Source of the DNA: Novosphingobium sp.
Lineage (GTDB): Bacteria > Pseudomonadota > Alphaproteobacteria > Sphingomonadales > Sphingomonadaceae
Length of the DNA stretch: 8,433 nucleotides
NCBI GenBank assembly: GCA_028697875.1
Contig: JAQVEQ010000125.1
Location: 1-8,433 of the forward strand
Direction: 5' to 3'
The position numbers were made by a program, and so were the translations under genes. A model generated the notes under the pieces. It worked only from the letters and a program-made list of their open reading frames with translations, did not search any database and was not told where the DNA came from. Shown here piece after piece: positions 5,835 through 8,433 of the stretch. The first letter of the stretch is position 1; each line of letters opens with the position of its first letter.

Positions 5835-6731
5835 ATGTTGTGGATCCCGATCACGCTTGGCGCGTCGGCGGCGCAGGTCGTGCGCAATGGGGCGCAGGCA
5901 TCGTTGACGGGCAAGATCGGCACGCTCGGGGCGACGCAGGTGCGGTTCGTCTTCGGGTTTCCGTTCGCCGTGCTGTTCCTGCTCGCCGGGCGCGAGCTGA
6001 CGGGCGAGAACCTGCCGCATATCGGGGCGGAGGCCTTGCGCTGGGGCGTGCTGGGCGCGGTCGGCCAGATTGCCGCCACGGCGCTGATGCTGGCGGTCAT
6101 GCACCGCCGCGCGTTCGGCGTCGCCTATGCCTATATCAAGACCGAGCCGGTGATCGTCGCCGTGCTCGGCGCGCTGCTGCTGGGGGACCGGCTTCCGCCG
6201 CTCGGCTGGGTGGCGGTGGTGGTCGTGACGGCGGGCGTCCTGTTCGCTTCGGTCAAGCCGGGCGAGTTCGCGAACCTGATTCACGAGCGGGGCATGATCG
6301 CCATGGGGGTGCTGGCGGGGGGCCTGTTCGGCCTGTCCGCCATTGCCTTTCGCGGCGCGATCAACAGCCTGGCCGAAGGCAGTTTCCTCATCCGTTCGCT
6401 GACGATCCTCGTCCTCACGCTTGGCATCCAGGCGGGCCTGCTCGGCCTGTGGCTGGCACTGCGCGACCGGGCGGCGTTTTTCGGCTCGCTGCGGGAATGG
6501 CGCCAGTCGATCGGCGCGGGCTTCCTCGGCGCGCTGGCCTCGGCCTGCTGGTTCACGGCCTTTTCGCTGACGGCGGCGGCCAATGTCCGCACTCTGGGGC
6601 TGGCGGAAATGCCGCTGGCCGCGCTGCTTTCCGGCAAGCTGACCGGCAAGGGTATGGCGCGGCACGAAGTGGCCGGGCTCGCCATGGTCATGGCGGGCGT
6701 GGGGCTGCTGCTGTGGTCGGTCGCGGCTTGA
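5835..6731 (+). CDS. EamA-family (drug/metabolite transporter superfamily) membrane protein
   Basis: This is a 298-residue inner-membrane protein with about ten hydrophobic segments (roughly 3-20, 33-51, 68-88, 96-117, 121-140, 152-172, 185-207, 226-246, 252-268 and 277-296). That is the two-times-five helix layout of 10-TMS drug/metabolite transporters. The segment KTEPVIVAVLGALLLGDRL (102-120) is the recognisable EamA repeat ending (helix 4, then a short loop with an acidic residue). The matching position in the second half reads LAEMPLAALLSGKL (256-269), where the usual acidic residue is replaced. Members export amino acids, metabolites or drugs; the substrate here is unknown. No Shine-Dalgarno sequence is seen at normal distance from ATG 5835. 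The 39-bp gap after the nitroreductase holds only a weak GC hairpin, so read-through from upstream is likely. Confidence 0.88.
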   Translation: MLWIPITLGASAAQVVRNGAQASLTGKIGTLGATQVRFVFGFPFAVLFLLAGRELTGENLPHIGAEALRWGVLGAVGQIAATALMLAVMHRRAFGVAYAYIKTEPVIVAVLGALLLGDRLPPLGWVAVVVVTAGVLFASVKPGEFANLIHERGMIAMGVLAGGLFGLSAIAFRGAINSLAEGSFLIRSLTILVLTLGIQAGLLGLWLALRDRAAFFGSLREWRQSIGAGFLGALASACWFTAFSLTAAANVRTLGLAEMPLAALLSGKLTGKGMARHEVAGLAMVMAGVGLLLWSVAA

Positions 6732-6750
6732 CGTTTGAAGGGCCGTGCGT

Positions 6751-6754
6751 AAGG
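6751..6754 (+). promoter_or_regulatory. Ribosome binding site of cysS
   Basis: AAGG lies 8 nt before the ATG at 6763. This favours that start over an in-frame GTG at 6745, whose nearest purine-rich stretch is only 2 nt away. The site overlaps the right arm of a short inverted repeat, GGGCC (6740-6744) and GGCCC (6753-6757). Confidence 0.5.
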
Positions 6755-6762
6755 CCCGCCCC

Positions 6763-8232
6763 ATGAGCGAACCTGCCCCGTTGAAGCTGTTCAACAGCCT
6801 GACCCGCCAGCTCGAAGTGTTCGAGCCCGTCCATCCCGGCGAAGCGCGCGTCTATTCCTGCGGGCCGACGGTCTACAACTATCCGCATATCGGCAACATG
6901 CGGGCCTATGTCTTCGCCGACGTGCTCGGCCGCACGCTGACGTGGAAAGGCTACAAGCTGACCCATGTCATCAACATCACCGATGTCGGCCACCTGACCG
7001 ACGATGCCGACGCGGGCGAGGACAAGATGGAAAAGATGGCGGCCGAGAAGGCCCAGTCCATCTGGGACATCGCCGAACATTACAAGCAGGCCTACTGGGC
7101 CGACGTGCGCGCGCTCAATATCCGCCAGCCCGCGCAGTGGACGGTGGCGACGGACTACGTGCCCGCCATGATCGACTTCGCGAAGAGCATTGCGGACAGG
7201 CACTGCTACGAGCTCGACAGCGGGCTCTATTTCGACGTTTCCACCGTGGACGATTACGGGCGGCTGGCCCGCGCCCAGACGGATGAGGGCGAAGGCCGGA
7301 TCGAGGCCGTGGAAGGCAAGCGCCACCCGGCCGACTTCGCGATCTGGCGCAAGACCCCGGCGGGCGAGAAACGGCAGATGGAATGGGATTCGCCCTGGGG
7401 CAAGGGCGCGCCCGGCTGGCACCTCGAATGCTCGGTCATGAGCGGCAAGGTGCTGGGCTTCCCGTTCGACATCCACACCGGGGGGATCGACCACCGCGAG
7501 ATCCACCATCCGAACGAGATCGCGCAGAACCAGGCCTTCTGCTGCACCGACGGGCTGGACGTTCCGGCCAACAGCGGCGCGCGCATCTGGATGCACAACA
7601 ACTTCCTGGTCGAACGCAGCGGCAAGATGAGCAAGTCGAGCGGGGAGTTCCTCCGCCTCCAGCTGCTGACCGACAAGGGCTACCACCCGCTCGCCTACCG
7701 CATGATGTGCCTCCAGGCGCATTACCGCAGCGAGCTGGAATTCAGCTGGGAAGGTCTGGGCGCGGCGCTGACCCGGCTGAAACGGCTGCTGACGGCGGCC
7801 CGTAATGCGATCGACAGTGTGAGCGATGGCGCGGCCTATGCGGACACCGCCTTTGCCGTGATCCATCCCAAGCTCGCGCCGCTGCTCGAAAAGTTCGACG
7901 CCGCGCTGGCGGACGATCTCAACACTCCCGTCGCGCTGACCGTGCTGGAAGAGGCCGTGGCGGTGAAGAAGGTCGATGCGGGCCAGAAGGCCGCGCTGGC
8001 CGGTGCGATGATGTCCGCGCTCGGCCTTGCCCTGCCGGAGCGAGAGGCGCTGCGTATCCGGCCCAAGACCGCGCAGATGGACGAAGCCGGGATCGAAGCG
8101 GCGATGGAACGGCGCAAGGCTGCCCGCGCGGCGAAGGATTTCGCGACCTCCGATGCGATCCGCGAAGAACTCGCGGCCAAGGGCGTCGAAGTGATGGATG
8201 GCGACCCGCTCGGCTGGGAATGGAAATTGTGA
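6763..8232 (+). CDS. cysS: Cysteinyl-tRNA synthetase (cysteine--tRNA ligase)
   Basis: This class I aminoacyl-tRNA synthetase charges tRNA-Cys with cysteine using ATP in the cytoplasm. The length of 489 residues is slightly above the E. coli enzyme (461). The HIGH-type motif is HIGN (42-45), the form normal for CysRS, and the KMSKS loop is at 288-292. Zinc ligands align as C33 (YSCGPTVY), C223 (LECSVM), H248 and E252. The region around the last two reads GGIDHREIHHPNEI (240-253), not the common form ending FPHHENE, so it appears to belong to a less common CysRS subtype. The helical DALR/anticodon-binding part is full length, with KDFATSDAIREEL (458-470) near the C-terminus. I chose ATG 6763 for its ribosome binding site and because MSEPAPLKLFNS starts the catalytic domain directly. 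It starts 31 bp after the transporter gene and overlaps the next gene. Confidence 0.97.
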   Translation: MSEPAPLKLFNSLTRQLEVFEPVHPGEARVYSCGPTVYNYPHIGNMRAYVFADVLGRTLTWKGYKLTHVINITDVGHLTDDADAGEDKMEKMAAEKAQSIWDIAEHYKQAYWADVRALNIRQPAQWTVATDYVPAMIDFAKSIADRHCYELDSGLYFDVSTVDDYGRLARAQTDEGEGRIEAVEGKRHPADFAIWRKTPAGEKRQMEWDSPWGKGAPGWHLECSVMSGKVLGFPFDIHTGGIDHREIHHPNEIAQNQAFCCTDGLDVPANSGARIWMHNNFLVERSGKMSKSSGEFLRLQLLTDKGYHPLAYRMMCLQAHYRSELEFSWEGLGAALTRLKRLLTAARNAIDSVSDGAAYADTAFAVIHPKLAPLLEKFDAALADDLNTPVALTVLEEAVAVKKVDAGQKAALAGAMMSALGLALPEREALRIRPKTAQMDEAGIEAAMERRKAARAAKDFATSDAIREELAAKGVEVMDGDPLGWEWKL

Positions 8233-8433
8233 CGGTCGCGGTCCTTCCGGGCAAGCAACGGCAGCGTCTCGAAGGACGCCTTCCGGCCTGGGTGGACGCA
8301 CGGTTCTTCGATACGGCAGAAGAGCTGCTCGCTCTCGCCCCGGAAGCCGAAATCGGCTGGTTCGACTGGTTCGACGACGGCACCGCCACCATGGCCGAGG
8401 CCATTCGCCGCGCGGAAAAGCTGCGCTGGCTGG
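8220..8433 (+). CDS. D-2-hydroxyacid dehydrogenase family protein, N-terminal fragment (cut by window edge)
   Basis: Only 71 codons are inside the window and the frame stays open to the edge. The translation begins MEIVTVAVLPGK and contains APEAEIGWFDWFDDG and MAEAIRRAEKLRWL. This fits the N-terminal half of the catalytic domain of NAD(P)-dependent D-2-hydroxyacid dehydrogenases, where the segment before the window edge usually runs into a LxWLNxxxAGVD-like motif. The Rossmann domain and the catalytic Arg/Glu/His are outside the window, so family membership is an inference from a fragment. The start is uncertain: ATG 8220 overlaps cysS by 13 nt, while GTG 8229 gives a 4-nt GTGA overlap typical of coupled genes and has GGGA 9 nt upstream. 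Either way the gene is likely to be translated from the cysS transcript. Confidence 0.65.
   Translation, partial: MEIVTVAVLPGKQRQRLEGRLPAWVDARFFDTAEELLALAPEAEIGWFDWFDDGTATMAEAIRRAEKLRWL

Noticed and set aside
6745..6762. GTG at 6745 as the cysS start
   Set aside because: It would add six basic residues and has its purine-rich stretch only 2 nt away. ATG 6763 has AAGG at 8 nt.
6688..8301. A 537-codon open frame on the minus strand opposite cysS
   Set aside because: It mirrors CysRS across its whole length, including both catalytic motifs. No independent protein signature is seen.

Overview
The window is GC-rich chromosomal DNA from an alphaproteobacterium, most likely a member of the Sphingomonadales. 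This rests on three things: strong G/C bias at third codon positions, protein sequences typical of that group, and two intergenic palindromic elements of the kind I recall as scattered through sphingomonad genomes. I could not search a database, so the placement is inference. I see no tRNA, rRNA, CRISPR array, insertion sequence or phage gene. The gene content is housekeeping and metabolic.

Layout. Positions 1-201 hold no convincing gene, only a nested palindromic repeat (39-120) and a doubtful 26-codon ORF. priA, the replication-restart helicase, fills 202-2367 on the minus strand. A 153-bp divergent intergenic region separates it from a transaldolase-type gene (2521-3174, +). Next comes a paired-hairpin repeat (3190-3282). 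Then a same-strand run follows: cobT (3308-5128), a nitroreductase (5133-5795), an EamA-type membrane transporter (5835-6731), cysS (6763-8232) and the 5' end of a D-2-hydroxyacid dehydrogenase gene (from about 8220, cut by the window edge). Gaps in this run are 4, 39 and 31 bp and the last pair overlaps, so the five genes could share transcripts. Their products do not form one obvious pathway.

Function. PriA and cysteinyl-tRNA synthetase are core information-processing proteins. The transaldolase belongs to sugar-phosphate metabolism. CobT is a subunit of the cobalt chelatase of aerobic cobalamin synthesis, but its usual partner cobS is not beside it. The nitroreductase, the transporter and the dehydrogenase have unknown substrates.

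I found no clear undescribed system. The observations most worth a second look are the 93-bp repeat whose two hairpins differ by a compensatory base-pair swap, the isolated cobT, possible leaderless starts for priA and cobT, transaldolase-type active-site residues in a protein usually named fructose-6-phosphate aldolase, and a CysRS with a non-standard zinc-site segment.
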